DNA of 64,000 bases from an uncultured archaeon (GCA_938042195.1 CALIRQ010000019.1:32445-96444); one strand, 5' to 3'; positions 8,789 through 17,065 are shown, numbered from the stretch's first letter. Notes: generated by a model not told the origin, from the letters alone. Numbers and translations: made by a program.

Positions 8789-10637
8789 CGCCCGACGCCC
8801 TAATTGCCCCTTGTGGGCATATCTTAGCGCAGAATCCGCAGCCATTGCAAAGCGAGGGGTCGATGGAGGGCTTTCCCCCCTCGAGCGTTATAGCGGGGCA
8901 CCCGAAGCGGTTGAGGCATAGGAGGCAACGAGTGCATTTGGCCTCATCGATGATATATGGGGACCTCGCCCCCTCAGCCCTCCTAGCCTCCAGGATGGCG
9001 CATTCCCTCCTGAGGATGACGACCGAGGGGCCCTCAAACGCCATCGCCTCCCTCATGGCCCCGATGGTGGATTTCAGATCGAAGGGATCGATCACCCTGA
9101 CGAACTCTACCCCACAACCCTTCGCCACCTCCTCTATAAGGATCCTCTTCGACGGCCTGCCGAGCGAATCGAGGCCCGAGCCGGGGTGGGGCTGGAAGTT
9201 GGTCATCGCCGTCGTCATATTATCCAGCACGACGTAGACGAACCTGTGGCGATTGTAGACGGCGTTTATCAAGGCTGGGATCGAGGCGTGGAAGAACGTC
9301 GAATCCCCTACGATCCCGACGACGGGCTTCCCCGTGGCCTTGCTCACCCCAGCCGATATCCCGGCGCTCGCGCCCATGCAAAGGAGGACGTCGCCAACGG
9401 ATAGCGGGGGCAACGAGCCCAAGGCATAGCAACCTATATCGGTGATGAATATAGCATCGCCAATGCCCGAAGCCTTTATGGCATAGAATGAGGCCCTATG
9501 GGGGCACCCGGGGCATAGGACCGGCGGCCTAGCGGGGATTTCCAAAGGGATCCTCGAGGCCTCGGGGTTCTCGAACCTGATCCCCGGGTCCTTCCCAAGG
9601 GCCCCAGATATCGCCAAGGCCACTTGCTTGATGGAGAGCTCCCCATGCCTGGGCAGGCGGAGCTCCTCCTTGCCGAGGATCTTGGTCCCAATGGAATGCT
9701 TGTTCGCCAAGGCCCTGATCCCCATCTCCAAGAGGGGCTCCAGCTCCTCTATCACCAAAACGGTGTCGTGATCGGCTAAGAACTTCAGGACCTTCCCTTC
9801 CGGCAGGGGATGTATCATCCCGATCTTCAGGACCGAGGCATTAGCCCCAATCGCCTCGATCGCATCCATGACGTAATTGAAGGCGTTCCCGGAGGTGATC
9901 ACGCCCAACTCCCCATCCCCAAGCCTCCTGTTATAAGGAGAGGCATCCGAGATCCTCTTCGCCGCTTCCATCCTCTCCAATAGGGCCGCGTGCCTTACCC
10001 TGGCGTTCGAGGGCACCATGACGAACCTTCCATAATCCCTCTCGAACTCCGCCTTTCTGGGCCTCCCGACCTCCCCCAAGACCACGGGCCTCCTGCTATG
10101 GCTCAACCTAGTGACCGATCTGTACAATATGGGCAGCTCCAGCTCCTCCGAAACCCAGTAGGCATCGAGCACCATATCCTTTGCCTCTTGGGGGTCGGAG
10201 GGCTCCAGGCATGGGATGTTGGCCATCAGCGCATAGTAGCGGTTGTCCTGCTCGTTCTGCGAGCTGTAGCAGTTTGGATCGTCCGCGGTTATGATCAACA
10301 TGCCGCCCCTGATTCCCAAGTAGCCGAGGGTCATGAGGGCATCCGCTGCCACATTGAGGCCGACCATCTTCATCGAGGTCGATGACCTAAGGCCGGAGAT
10401 CGATGCCCCGGCAGCGACCTCCAAGGCCACCTTCTCGTTCGTGGAATACTCCACGTAGATGCCGACCTCCTCGGCGATGGCCGCTAAGCTATCCAATATC
10501 TCGGATGCTGGGGTTCCGGGATAGGTCGTCGCGACGCTGACGCCCCCTTCGATGATCCCCCTAGCGATGGCCTCGTTCCCGAGCAGGAGGTGCTTGGAGC
10601 CGGGCTTCCCCTCAGCCAGCACCTTTGGGTTCGCCAA
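8778..10637 (-). CDS. iorA: Indolepyruvate:ferredoxin oxidoreductase, alpha subunit
   Basis: About 619 aa. N-terminal pyruvate-oxidoreductase domain (G-N-E-A-I-A-R-G, T-T-Y-P-G-T-P-A-S-E), then a thiamine-diphosphate domain (C-P-G-C-P-H-R-A near residue 365, G-D-S-T-F-F-H and N-x-T-T-A-M). Two C-terminal 4Fe-4S clusters end it (C-T-R-C-L-L-C, C-N-G-C-G-F-C-A-K-I-C-P). It catalyses CoA-dependent oxidative decarboxylation of indolepyruvate and related acids in aromatic amino acid fermentation. TTG 10637 is preferred to ATG 10751 because the family starts right at A-N-P-K-V-L-A-E-G. A TATA element at 10686-10694 would lie inside the longer frame. Confidence 0.93.
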   Translation of the reverse strand: MANPKVLAEGKPGSKHLLLGNEAIARGIIEGGVSVATTYPGTPASEILDSLAAIAEEVGIYVEYSTNEKVALEVAAGASISGLRSSTSMKMVGLNVAADALMTLGYLGIRGGMLIITADDPNCYSSQNEQDNRYYALMANIPCLEPSDPQEAKDMVLDAYWVSEELELPILYRSVTRLSHSRRPVVLGEVGRPRKAEFERDYGRFVMVPSNARVRHAALLERMEAAKRISDASPYNRRLGDGELGVITSGNAFNYVMDAIEAIGANASVLKIGMIHPLPEGKVLKFLADHDTVLVIEELEPLLEMGIRALANKHSIGTKILGKEELRLPRHGELSIKQVALAISGALGKDPGIRFENPEASRIPLEIPARPPVLCPGCPHRASFYAIKASGIGDAIFITDIGCYALGSLPPLSVGDVLLCMGASAGISAGVSKATGKPVVGIVGDSTFFHASIPALINAVYNRHRFVYVVLDNMTTAMTNFQPHPGSGLDSLGRPSKRILIEEVAKGCGVEFVRVIDPFDLKSTIGAMREAMAFEGPSVVILRRECAILEARRAEGARSPYIIDEAKCTRCLLCLNRFGCPAITLEGGKPSIDPSLCNGCGFCAKICPQGAIRASGDEN

Positions 10638-10685
10638 CGTTGGCACCCTTTTTTGGAGCTCTGGGGCTGTGGGTCGGGGGCGTTG

Positions 10686-10694
10686 GATATAAAC
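10686..10694 (-). promoter_or_regulatory. TATA box for iorAB
   Basis: On the minus strand GTTTATATC lies about 50 bp upstream of the iorA TTG. The predicted transcript start (about 10663) leaves a leader of about 25 nt. Its position inside the longer open frame supports the shorter iorA start. Confidence 0.5.
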
Positions 10695-10747
10695 GATGCG
10701 ATACCGTAAGCGAGGGGCATGCGGCCGGCTAATCCATAATGCCCCTT

Positions 10748-11017
10748 TCACTTCTTGATCAGGATCTCTATGACCGATGTGTTGGACTTGGTCCCATCCG
10801 GGAAAGTTATGTCCTCGGATCCTATTTTGATGGATTCTATTTTTATGTCCTTTACGAAGGCCCTTCTCAGGGTCTCGACGGCGTCGACGGCCTTTGATAT
10901 CGCTTGCCCCCTAGCCCTCACGGTCAATTCCTTTGCGCCAGAGTTGAGTATGGTGACGCAGGCAACCACGTAGTTCATAGTTGGCTTCTTGCCAACCTTC
11001 ACGATGTTCTCGACCAT
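10748..11017 (-). CDS. albA: DNA/RNA-binding protein Alba
   Basis: An 89-aa Alba protein, full length for the family. It carries the V-G-K-K-P-x-M-N-Y-V-V-A motif with the paired lysines that are the acetylation site in Sulfolobus Alba, then A-R-G-Q-A-I-S-K-A-V-D in the nucleic-acid-binding helix and the I-G-S-E-x-I loop. Alba dimers coat chromosomal DNA and also bind RNA. The K-K pair is intact. A TATA box at 11051-11060 precedes the ATG, leaving a leader of roughly 10-15 nt. Alba is transcribed from its own promoter; iorA lies downstream with a separate one. Confidence 0.97.
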   Translation of the reverse strand: MVENIVKVGKKPTMNYVVACVTILNSGAKELTVRARGQAISKAVDAVETLRRAFVKDIKIESIKIGSEDITFPDGTKSNTSVIEILIKK

Positions 11018-11050
11018 CCCAAAACCCCTTCGATCCCGTTTTCAGCGCGC

Positions 11051-11060
11051 TATTTTAAAA
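11051..11060 (-). promoter_or_regulatory. TATA box for alba
   Basis: Minus-strand TTTTAAAATA preceded by purines (a BRE-like AAAGG is not present, but CCTT abuts it) lies about 38 bp upstream of the Alba ATG. This is the expected spacing for a strong archaeal promoter with a short leader. Confidence 0.6.
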
Positions 11061-11107
11061 GGATGTGCCATCCTTACGTGCGGGGGCCTTTAGGCGCGGG
11101 GATTTCG

Positions 11108-11272
11108 CTAAGGCATTAGGATGGATATCAAGCTGAGGGCTATAAGGGCCCCGGCGATTATCAAGACCATCTCCGGCCTTATCTTTATCCCGGGGCTCTC
11201 ATCCTCGAAGAACCTCAGCAAACCGGCGCTCGTCGCCGGCATTCGGGCCGATTCCTCCCTCCTCTTGCTCAC
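11108..11272 (-). CDS. secG: Preprotein translocase subunit SecG (Sec61-beta)
   Basis: A 54-aa protein that reads as the archaeal Sec61-beta/SecG family. A basic N-terminus (M-S-K-R-R) and the P-A-T-S-A-G-L-L-R-F-F-E-D-E segment are the conserved cytosolic part. I-K-I-R-P-E then leads into one C-terminal membrane helix (about residues 35-53). It is the small, accessory subunit of the SecYEG translocon. The start is GTG 11272. A TATA-like AAGCTTTAAC lies about 35 bp upstream. The gene lies alone between alba and glyA. Confidence 0.93.
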   Translation of the reverse strand: MSKRREESARMPATSAGLLRFFEDESPGIKIRPEMVLIIAGALIALSLISILMP

Positions 11273-11345
11273 GGCAGTTCCCCCTCTTCAGGGTTCCCAG
11301 GAGCATGTTAAAGCTTTTCGCTCGGCCCATTTTTGGGGATCGAAG

Positions 11346-11372
11346 TCCGATAAAGACCTTCCCTTTATCGGA
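11346..11372 (-). terminator. Stem-loop at the glyA stop codon
   Basis: A perfect 10-bp inverted repeat (TCCGATAAAG / CTTTATCGGA) with a 7-nt loop overlaps the glyA stop codon at 11365. Its position at the end of the gene suggests a terminator or an mRNA 3'-end stabiliser; no run of U follows. Confidence 0.5.
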
Positions 11373-12709
11373 TCCTTATATATTCATAGGCCTCCCTAAG
11401 GCTCTCGAAGGCGAAGCGTACCTTCTGGAAGCCCTTGCGGAACTCTATCACGTCTTCCCTGACCCTCTCCGGAGGCTCCTTCTTGATGACCACCCTCGCG
11501 ATCAAATCGGCGATCTCCGTCATCTCCGGCTCCCTCATCCCCAGCCTCGTGCACTCCGAGGTCCCGAGCCTGATCCCGCCTGGGGCCTCGAAATGGCGGC
11601 CCAGCTTTATATCGTAGGGCAGGAGGTTCCTGTTCAGGATTATGTTCGCCCTCTCCAGGTCCTTCTCGATGGTCCTTCCATCCCCATATTCGGAGATATC
11701 CACTATCAGGACGTGAGATTCGGTGAACCCCTTCTTCTCCCCAAGGACCTTGAACCCCCTTTCGTAAAGCGCTTGGCCCAGGGCCTTCGAGTTCCTGACT
11801 ATTTGCTCGGCGTACGCCTTCCCAAATTCCAACATCTCGGCGAAGGCTATCGCCTTGCCAGCCACGTGGTGGAGGTGGTGATTGCTGACGTTCCCCGGGA
11901 AAACCGCCCTCTTGATCCTCTCGGAGAATCTTTCCCAAGATAGCACGATACCTCCTTGGGGCCCCGGGATCGTCTTATGTGTGCTCGCCGTCATTACATC
12001 CGCCCCCTCCCTCATGGGATCCTGGAATTGCCCCCCGGCTATCAGGCCGGCGACGTGGGCCGCGTCGTAGCATATGATCGCCCCGCAATCGTGGAGGGGT
12101 CCTTGGAGATCGGCGACCGGATGCGGAAACGGGAGTACGGAGCCGCCGAACATCGCCAACTTCGGAGCCCTGCCGCGCTCCGATAATTCCTTCAGGAATT
12201 TGGCCGTGGCCTCCACATCGATATTCATCTCCTCCACATCAAACGGGAAGTATTCGACCTCCAGCCCCCGGACGGATCCCGCCGTCCCGCCTATCTTCTT
12301 CCTCCCCATGCTTATGTGGCCGCCGTTCGGTATCGATAGCGCCATCATCGTATCCCCCGGCTCCGTGAAGGCCGTGTATACCACCAAGTTGGCGCATACG
12401 CCCGATGTGGGCCGGACGTCGGCGAACTCCGCCCTGAAGAGCTCCTTCGCCAGCTCAATGCAGAGGAGCTCGACTTGGTCTATATACGCGCAACCCGCGT
12501 AGACGCGCTCTCCGGGCCATCCCAACCGGGATCCGTCATCGGACCCTTTCGGCGTATCTATTCCCGAAGTCGCTCATCAAGGCCTCGCGGACCGCGGGCG
12601 ATGGAACGTTCTCGGAAGCGATTAAGGGTATGCTCTGGGAGAACCACTTATGGTGTTCCCCTAGCAACTCGAAAACCCTTTCATAATAATCCCTTGGCTT
12701 CATCGCCAT
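11365..12709 (-). CDS. glyA: Serine hydroxymethyltransferase, interrupted by a 25-nt out-of-frame insertion
   Basis: The PLP-dependent enzyme that moves a one-carbon unit between serine and a pterin. The N-terminal part (12709 to about 12548) ends in the conserved N-R-Y-A-E. The rest resumes in another frame at G-W-P-G-E-R-V-Y-A-G and continues to the C-terminus, including the PLP-lysine motif S-T-H-K-T at about 11970-11985. Between them 25 nt (12523-12547) have no counterpart in the family; removing them restores one frame exactly at E-G-W-P. Both parts look fully conserved, so this is either recent damage, a sequence error or an RNA-level event. ATG 12709 lies about 30 bp after a TATA box. 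Confidence 0.85.
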
Positions 12710-12737
12710 CCTCGGGCCTAGAGCTTGCCGCCCGCCC

Positions 12738-12746
12738 ATTTAAAAC
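12738..12746 (-). promoter_or_regulatory. TATA box for glyA
   Basis: Minus-strand GTTTTAAAT is centred about 32 bp upstream of ATG 12709 and would give a nearly leaderless mRNA. It rules against starts further upstream such as the frame opening at 12739. Confidence 0.55.
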
Positions 12747-12798
12747 GGTTCCGCTGGGGTGGCCTCGGGCTTAGGGGGAGTTATCGAGCCGGGTATTG

Positions 12799-12917
12799 TG
12801 GTGGGGCGAGTGGGAATTTCATGATCCTTCCGATCATTTTGAACCCACGACCTCCGGCTCTCGCGCCCTCCGCGGGTCCCGAGACCGGAATCGTAGACCA
12901 AGCTGGACCATCGCCCC
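12799..12917 (-). tRNA. tRNA-Pro(CGG) with two introns, 3' CCA encoded
   Basis: On the minus strand GGGGCGA (12917-12911) pairs perfectly with TCGCCCC (12809-12803), followed by A73 and an encoded CCA (12801-12799). The D-arm is GTC/GAT with A14, G18-G19 and A21 in place. The anticodon stem is CCGGT/GCCGG with one T-G wobble. The loop starts C-T-C-G-G-G, giving anticodon CGG (proline), then an 18-nt intron at the usual 37/38 site (12877-12860). The T-stem is a perfect GTGGG/CCCAC, but the T-loop holds 29 nt instead of 7, implying a second 22-nt intron with a self-pairing ATGATC/GATCAT core. The stems, invariant bases and CCA make the call firm; exact splice points need the bulge-helix-bulge model. 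Confidence 0.88.
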
Positions 12918-12975
12918 ACTGGACCGGCCCAACATTCGCTCCCGCTTTAGGAGCTAAAATAGTTTGAGATAGCCC

Positions 12976-12983
12976 TTTATAAA
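12976..12983 (+). promoter_or_regulatory. TATA box for the NrdD-like gene
   Basis: TTTATAAA lies 44 bp upstream of GTG 13020, predicting a transcript start near 13005 and a short leader. It is the only strong TATA motif in the 100 bp between the tRNA and this gene. Confidence 0.5.
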
Positions 12984-13019
12984 CACCTTCTACTCTAAAA
13001 AAATCGATTACTCATCCCG

Positions 13020-15305
13020 GTGGCCCTTTTGGCGATGGGGCAGGATTCCCAAGTGCTCGAGGCGGCGGCATCCCCGGTAAGGCTCCAAATACTCAAGTTG
13101 TTATCCAGTAAGGGCCCGATGCCCTATTCGGAGATAATGTTCTCGCTCAAGTTCAATCCCACGAGGGATGCGGGGAAATTCGTCTATCATTTGAAGAGCT
13201 TGACGAACGCCGGGTTGCTCAGGCTAGATAAGGAGTCGAAGAGATATGAGGTCACGGAGCTCGGGAGGATGGTCGTTGAGTTCGCGAGGGACATAGGTGG
13301 ATATCTCCTAGCCAAGAGCGGGAGGCTCTTCGTCAGGACCTCGGATCTGGCAATTGAGGAGTTCGAGAGGGATAGGATCGTCAGGGCGCTCGTCGAAGAG
13401 GCGAACGTGCCATTGAAGGTGGCGCGGGATATCGCCGAGGAGGCCGAGGAGCGCCTGCTGAGCTCCAAGACGACCTATTTGACGGCACCCCTGATAAGGG
13501 AGTTCATCAACGCCATACTCATAGAGAAAGGGCTTGAGGAGTATAGGCATAAGCTGACCAGGCTCGGGATGCCCGTCTTCGATGTCACCCGCCTGATGAT
13601 GGGGCCGGGCTCCCCGCAGAGCGTAGGGGGCGTTAAGGAAAGGGCAGGGAATCGCGTCATGGAGGAATATACCCTGCTGAGCGCCCTCCCGAGAGCGGTC
13701 GCCGATTCGCATCTTTCGGGCAACATACACTTGGATTGCCTCGGGGATTGGATCCTGAGGCCGGAGGAGTTCGCGGGGGATTTGAGGACCTTCCTCAGGC
13801 TGGGGCTGCCGTTCGCGAAGCCCCCCAAGGATTTCGGCTCAGCGCTCCAAATGATCGCCGCCCTGGCTAGGGCATCCTCTGAGGAGGTCTCTAGGGAGGT
13901 CTTCTTCCCCATGTTCAACGTCTTCATGGCCCCCTTCGCCGAGGAGGTTTCGGATGAGGACTTGGAGGAGGCGCTTTACTTCTTCATCAACGGCCTGAGG
14001 TGGGATTTATTCTCCCCGAGGACTAAGATCTCATTCGGATTGGATCTCTCCATCCCCCCCTTCTTGATGGATGTCGAGGCGATAGGGCCGGGGGGGCGGG
14101 CATCCGGCCAATATTCGGATTATAGGAGGGGGGCCCAGCTTATATTCGAGCGCCTCTTGGCGAGCCTCGCCAAGTCCTCTCAGCATAGGCCGGCCTTCAT
14201 CCCGCGCTTCGTTATTAGCATCAGGCAATCCGACCTAAAGAGCGCGCGCTCAAGGGAGTTGTTGGCGAAGGCCTTGGATTTATCCAATAAGTACGGGCTG
14301 TTGTATTTCTCGATCTCCCCGGATGGCGAGCGCCTATCGAGGATGCCCTCAGGGTCGAGGCTCATCGATGATTGGAGCGGGGATTGGGAGCTGGATTGCC
14401 TTAAGTCCGGGGTAATTGGCTCGGCCTTCATAAATCTGCCCAGGATAGCCTACGAGGCGAGGGGCAATGACGAGAGGTTCCTCGACCTTTTATCGGATAG
14501 GTTCAAGGAGTGCGCGGAGGCCCTGAAGATAAAGGGCGATGGTATAGGGAGGAGGTGCAAGGAAAGGCTCTTCCCATTATTGGCCGGCAAGATGCGGAAC
14601 TTCGCCATGGAGGGCGGAGCCCATCTCGTGGGCCTCATCGGGTTGTATGAGGCGATCAAAGCCCATACGGGCTCCGCGATCCCGAAGGATAGGAACTCCA
14701 TGAAATTCGCGATTAAGGTCTTGGAGCACCTCAAGGGCCTATCCAAGAGCTGTTCGGAGGAGCTTGAGCTGAGGATCTCGATCGCACAAAGGGGTTGCCC
14801 TGATGCGGGCTCGAGGTTGGCGAAGCTGGACGTGAACTCCTATGGGATTTCGGCGATGAGCCACGAGGGGCCGAAAAAGCATCCGAAGTATACCGACGTC
14901 CCCACGCTGCCCTTGACCTTGAGGATCCCGCTCAAGGAGAGGGCGGAATCGGAGGCGATTTTCCAAAAGGCCTTGCCCGGGGGGCATTTCCTCCAAATAT
15001 GCTTGGATCCCGAGGAGAGGGGAACCAAGGGGTTTTGCGGCTTCGTTGAAAGCTCCGCAGGGCTCGATCTGAGGTTCTTCGCCTTCGGGAGGGCCCTGAC
15101 CTATTGCAAGGCGTGCGCCAAGTCCTTCCTGGGGATCTTCTCCAGATGCCCCGCTTGCGAGGGCGGGGATGTGGAGGCGTTCGCAATGGAATCGAGCGAA
15201 TATATCCCGTTGAGGCTTTGGAACGAGGCCACGAGGAGGGAGCTCGGGAGGAGGGTCCTGTATTCGCTCTCCGGGACTGGTAGGGAGGGCGAGGGCTCAG
15301 GATAA
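13020..15305 (+). CDS. ArsR-type HTH + ATP-cone + NrdD-like protein, apparently without the glycyl radical site
   Basis: A 761-aa three-part protein. Residues 10-95 form an ArsR-like winged helix (S-P-V-R-L-Q-I-L-K-L-L). Residues 100-180 form an ATP-cone (V-R-T-S-D-L-A-I-E-E-F-E-R-D-R-I-V-R-A-L). The rest resembles anaerobic ribonucleotide reductase NrdD, with H-L-S-G-N-I-H-L-D and a C-terminal zinc-like C-x-x-C ... C-x-x-C (Y-C-K-A-C, R-C-P-A-C). In true NrdD the zinc site is followed by the radical motif R-V-x-G-Y; here the corresponding stretch is A-M-E-S-S-E-Y-I-P-L-R with no such glycine. No nrdG lies nearby. It may be a nucleotide-sensing regulator derived from NrdD. The start is GTG 13020, with ATG 13035 as the alternative. 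Confidence 0.8.
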   Translation: MALLAMGQDSQVLEAAASPVRLQILKLLSSKGPMPYSEIMFSLKFNPTRDAGKFVYHLKSLTNAGLLRLDKESKRYEVTELGRMVVEFARDIGGYLLAKSGRLFVRTSDLAIEEFERDRIVRALVEEANVPLKVARDIAEEAEERLLSSKTTYLTAPLIREFINAILIEKGLEEYRHKLTRLGMPVFDVTRLMMGPGSPQSVGGVKERAGNRVMEEYTLLSALPRAVADSHLSGNIHLDCLGDWILRPEEFAGDLRTFLRLGLPFAKPPKDFGSALQMIAALARASSEEVSREVFFPMFNVFMAPFAEEVSDEDLEEALYFFINGLRWDLFSPRTKISFGLDLSIPPFLMDVEAIGPGGRASGQYSDYRRGAQLIFERLLASLAKSSQHRPAFIPRFVISIRQSDLKSARSRELLAKALDLSNKYGLLYFSISPDGERLSRMPSGSRLIDDWSGDWELDCLKSGVIGSAFINLPRIAYEARGNDERFLDLLSDRFKECAEALKIKGDGIGRRCKERLFPLLAGKMRNFAMEGGAHLVGLIGLYEAIKAHTGSAIPKDRNSMKFAIKVLEHLKGLSKSCSEELELRISIAQRGCPDAGSRLAKLDVNSYGISAMSHEGPKKHPKYTDVPTLPLTLRIPLKERAESEAIFQKALPGGHFLQICLDPEERGTKGFCGFVESSAGLDLRFFAFGRALTYCKACAKSFLGIFSRCPACEGGDVEAFAMESSEYIPLRLWNEATRRELGRRVLYSLSGTGREGEGSG

Positions 15306-15341
15306 GGCTTGGGGATTTCGGTTGGCAAGAGACGAAAGGGC

Positions 15342-15941
15342 TTAATCTATCCTTATCTCCTTGCCCTTCGGCCTCGTCACCTTCTTCTTCAGCGCGACCT
15401 CCAGGACCCCGTTCTTATAGCTGGCCTTGGCGCTATCCGGATCCACGGGCTCGGGCAGATCGAGCTCCTTGTAGTATTTGCGCTTCTCTGAGTCAACCGA
15501 TATCACCAAGGAGTTCTCAGCGCATTCCAATTTTATGTCGTCCTTCTCCACCCCAGGGACCTCGGCGACCACCTTTATGACGTCGTCCTCGACTATCGTA
15601 TCGACCAGCGGCTCCCTCTCCTCCTTCACCTCGAAGGCAGCCCTGCCCGGGAAGGCCCCCGCCCTAGGCCTCACATTACCAAACTCCCTTACTATCGGCT
15701 TCCCATCCGGGCCCATGGTGACCGAATAGCCATATACGAAGGGGCCGGCCTCGCGGACCGTGGTGCCATCCGGGAGCTTGCGCTCCCTTATCAGATCCCT
15801 CGGGACCTGTTCCCAGATCTCCTTGAACATATCCTCGAATAACCTGTTCATCTCCTCAAATATATCCCCCCCGAATCCGAAGAAAGGGGATCTTCTACGC
15901 CACATCCTAAACCAATCCGGGAAGTCCTCCCACCAAGACAA
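15342..15941 (-). CDS. Small heat-shock protein, Hsp20/alpha-crystallin family
   Basis: 199 aa. A Trp/Phe/Arg-rich N-terminus (M-S-W-W-E-D-F-P-D-W-F) is followed by a central Gly/Pro segment and the alpha-crystallin domain from about residue 110. There it shows V-V-A-E-V-P-G-V-E-K-D-D-I-K-L and the conserved Y-K-N-G-V-L-E-V-A-L of the last strand. An I-R-I-D tail replaces the usual I-x-I anchor. It is an ATP-independent holdase that forms oligomers. The start is TTG 15941 with GGAAGG upstream. A strong TATA element (15976-15986) precedes it, consistent with heat-inducible expression, though no specific operator is seen. Confidence 0.93.
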   Translation of the reverse strand: MSWWEDFPDWFRMWRRRSPFFGFGGDIFEEMNRLFEDMFKEIWEQVPRDLIRERKLPDGTTVREAGPFVYGYSVTMGPDGKPIVREFGNVRPRAGAFPGRAAFEVKEEREPLVDTIVEDDVIKVVAEVPGVEKDDIKLECAENSLVISVDSEKRKYYKELDLPEPVDPDSAKASYKNGVLEVALKKKVTRPKGKEIRID

Positions 15942-15975
15942 AGTCCTTCCCCCCGATTTGGGTTCGCGAACTCCC

Positions 15976-15986
15976 CTTTTAAATTT
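15976..15986 (-). promoter_or_regulatory. TATA box for hsp20
   Basis: Minus-strand AAATTTAAAAG about 40 bp upstream of the TTG start. The remaining 165 bp up to the Rieske gene holds nothing I can identify. Confidence 0.55.
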
Positions 15987-16150
15987 TTAGGGGCTCCCTA
16001 ATGAAAGCGTTGGAGCCATAGGCTAGGCCGGCCTTGGAATCCTAGTTTCCTCGGCTTGCTTAATCGAGTTCCCCATCAGGGCGTTTACATCTCTTCATGA
16101 ATTGGCGAGGATTTTAGGGAGCCATATCCCGATAAGCTTGGATTGTTCAG

Positions 16151-16462
16151 TTAAAGGGCGTAGATGTCCCCCTTCTCGTCGACCTTGAGGTCTATCTTCG
16201 TCAAGCCCTCATTTAGCTCGAATAGGGAACTATGCGCGTAGACGGAGCCATCGCCGACGTTGAAGAGGGAGAGGTGGCATTCGCAAAGGAACTTATTGAT
16301 CTCCTCATCCCATTCGATATTACCCTGCTCGTGCGGGCAAATGGCTATGTAGGCAACGAGTTTATCGTCCTTGGTCCGAACCAAAAGCGCCTTCTTGCCC
16401 TTATAATCGAATGTGATGGATTTCCCTCGCTCAATATCCCTCAAATTCGCTATTTTTTGCAT
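16151..16462 (-). CDS. Rieske [2Fe-2S] protein, small soluble type
   Basis: A 103-aa single-domain Rieske protein. The cluster ligands are C-P-H (with E-Q-G-N after it) near residue 52 and C-E-C-H-L-S near 73, the CxH...CxxH arrangement. It resembles the ferredoxin-like subunits of dioxygenases and nitrite reductase small subunits rather than membrane Rieske proteins, as there is no N-terminal helix. It is an electron carrier with an unknown partner. ATG 16462 is chosen because CTATATAT at 16481-16488 lies 20-25 bp upstream (leaderless). The longer frame to 16591 would contain that promoter. Confidence 0.87.
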   Translation of the reverse strand: MQKIANLRDIERGKSITFDYKGKKALLVRTKDDKLVAYIAICPHEQGNIEWDEEINKFLCECHLSLFNVGDGSVYAHSSLFELNEGLTKIDLKVDEKGDIYAL

Positions 16463-16480
16463 AGGCCGATCCCCCGTTTG

Positions 16481-16488
16481 ATATATAG
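16481..16488 (-). promoter_or_regulatory. TATA box for the Rieske gene
   Basis: CTATATAT on the minus strand, centred about 23 bp upstream of ATG 16462. The remaining 150 bp to the MNT gene shows a second TATA-like ATATAAATC at about 16502-16510 and no gene. Confidence 0.5.
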
Positions 16489-16645
16489 CCCTTCGTTTGG
16501 CATATAAATCTTCCAGATCATATAAGGAAGTTTCGCAATCGTTCGCTAGCCCATGGCCTTCGAGGATGGAGCCCCTCACTATGGATCCCAACGCTATTGG
16601 CCTCCATTAGTCAAAGCCCATAGGCTTCCAATAGCGGAATCCCTT

Positions 16646-17065
16646 TCAGGGGGCGATCTTCGCCAGAAGATGGCCTCGGCCTAGGCCCCCCTTATTCGGC
16701 ATGGGCTGGCTCGGGAGGGGACCCGCGCGCCTCCTCGATTCCCCCAAACGAGGATCCCCTTGCTCTCGATCCCCCTTCATCGCGCCGACCTCCTTCAACT
16801 TCGCATATTCTGATTCCGTATAGATCAAAATCTCGGCTTGGGGGATCTCTAGGGCATCCCAGCATATGCCATAATCGCCCTCTCTTTTGGGATCCTCGTA
16901 AACTATTACGAGGTCCACATCGCTGGCGGCCGTATTCCTCCTCTCGGCATAGGATTCGAACAGGATTACTGCTTTTAAAGGCAGCGATCTCGAGATCGCC
17001 TCCGCCCAATTCCTGATCCGCTCGATCAGCTCCTCCAGATTAAACTCTGGATAGCAAACCCTCAC
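16646..17065 (-). CDS. MNT-type nucleotidyltransferase, partner of the HEPN protein
   Basis: Minimal nucleotidyltransferase of about 139 aa. The core motif reads F-E-S-Y-A-E-R-R-N-T-A-A-S-D-V-D-L-V: the usual G-S before Y is E-S here, but S-D-x-D-L with the two metal-binding aspartates is intact. It overlaps the upstream HEPN gene by 26 bp (GTG start 17065), the classic HEPN/MNT pair in which the MNT protein AMPylates and silences the HEPN RNase. The last 45 residues (after K-G-D-R-E) look unlike a folded C-terminus. A one-base shift there would give S-K-G-I-L-V-W-G-N, so a late frameshift is possible. Confidence 0.8.
   Translation of the reverse strand: MRVCYPEFNLEELIERIRNWAEAISRSLPLKAVILFESYAERRNTAASDVDLVIVYEDPKREGDYGICWDALEIPQAEILIYTESEYAKLKEVGAMKGDREQGDPRLGESRRRAGPLPSQPMPNKGGLGRGHLLAKIAP

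Noticed and set aside
12523..12547. Intein in glyA.
   Set aside because: The insert is 25 nt and out of frame, far too short for an intein.
12536..12739. Independent 67-residue gene upstream of glyA.
   Set aside because: Its residues are exactly the N-terminal part of serine hydroxymethyltransferase, so it belongs to the interrupted glyA.
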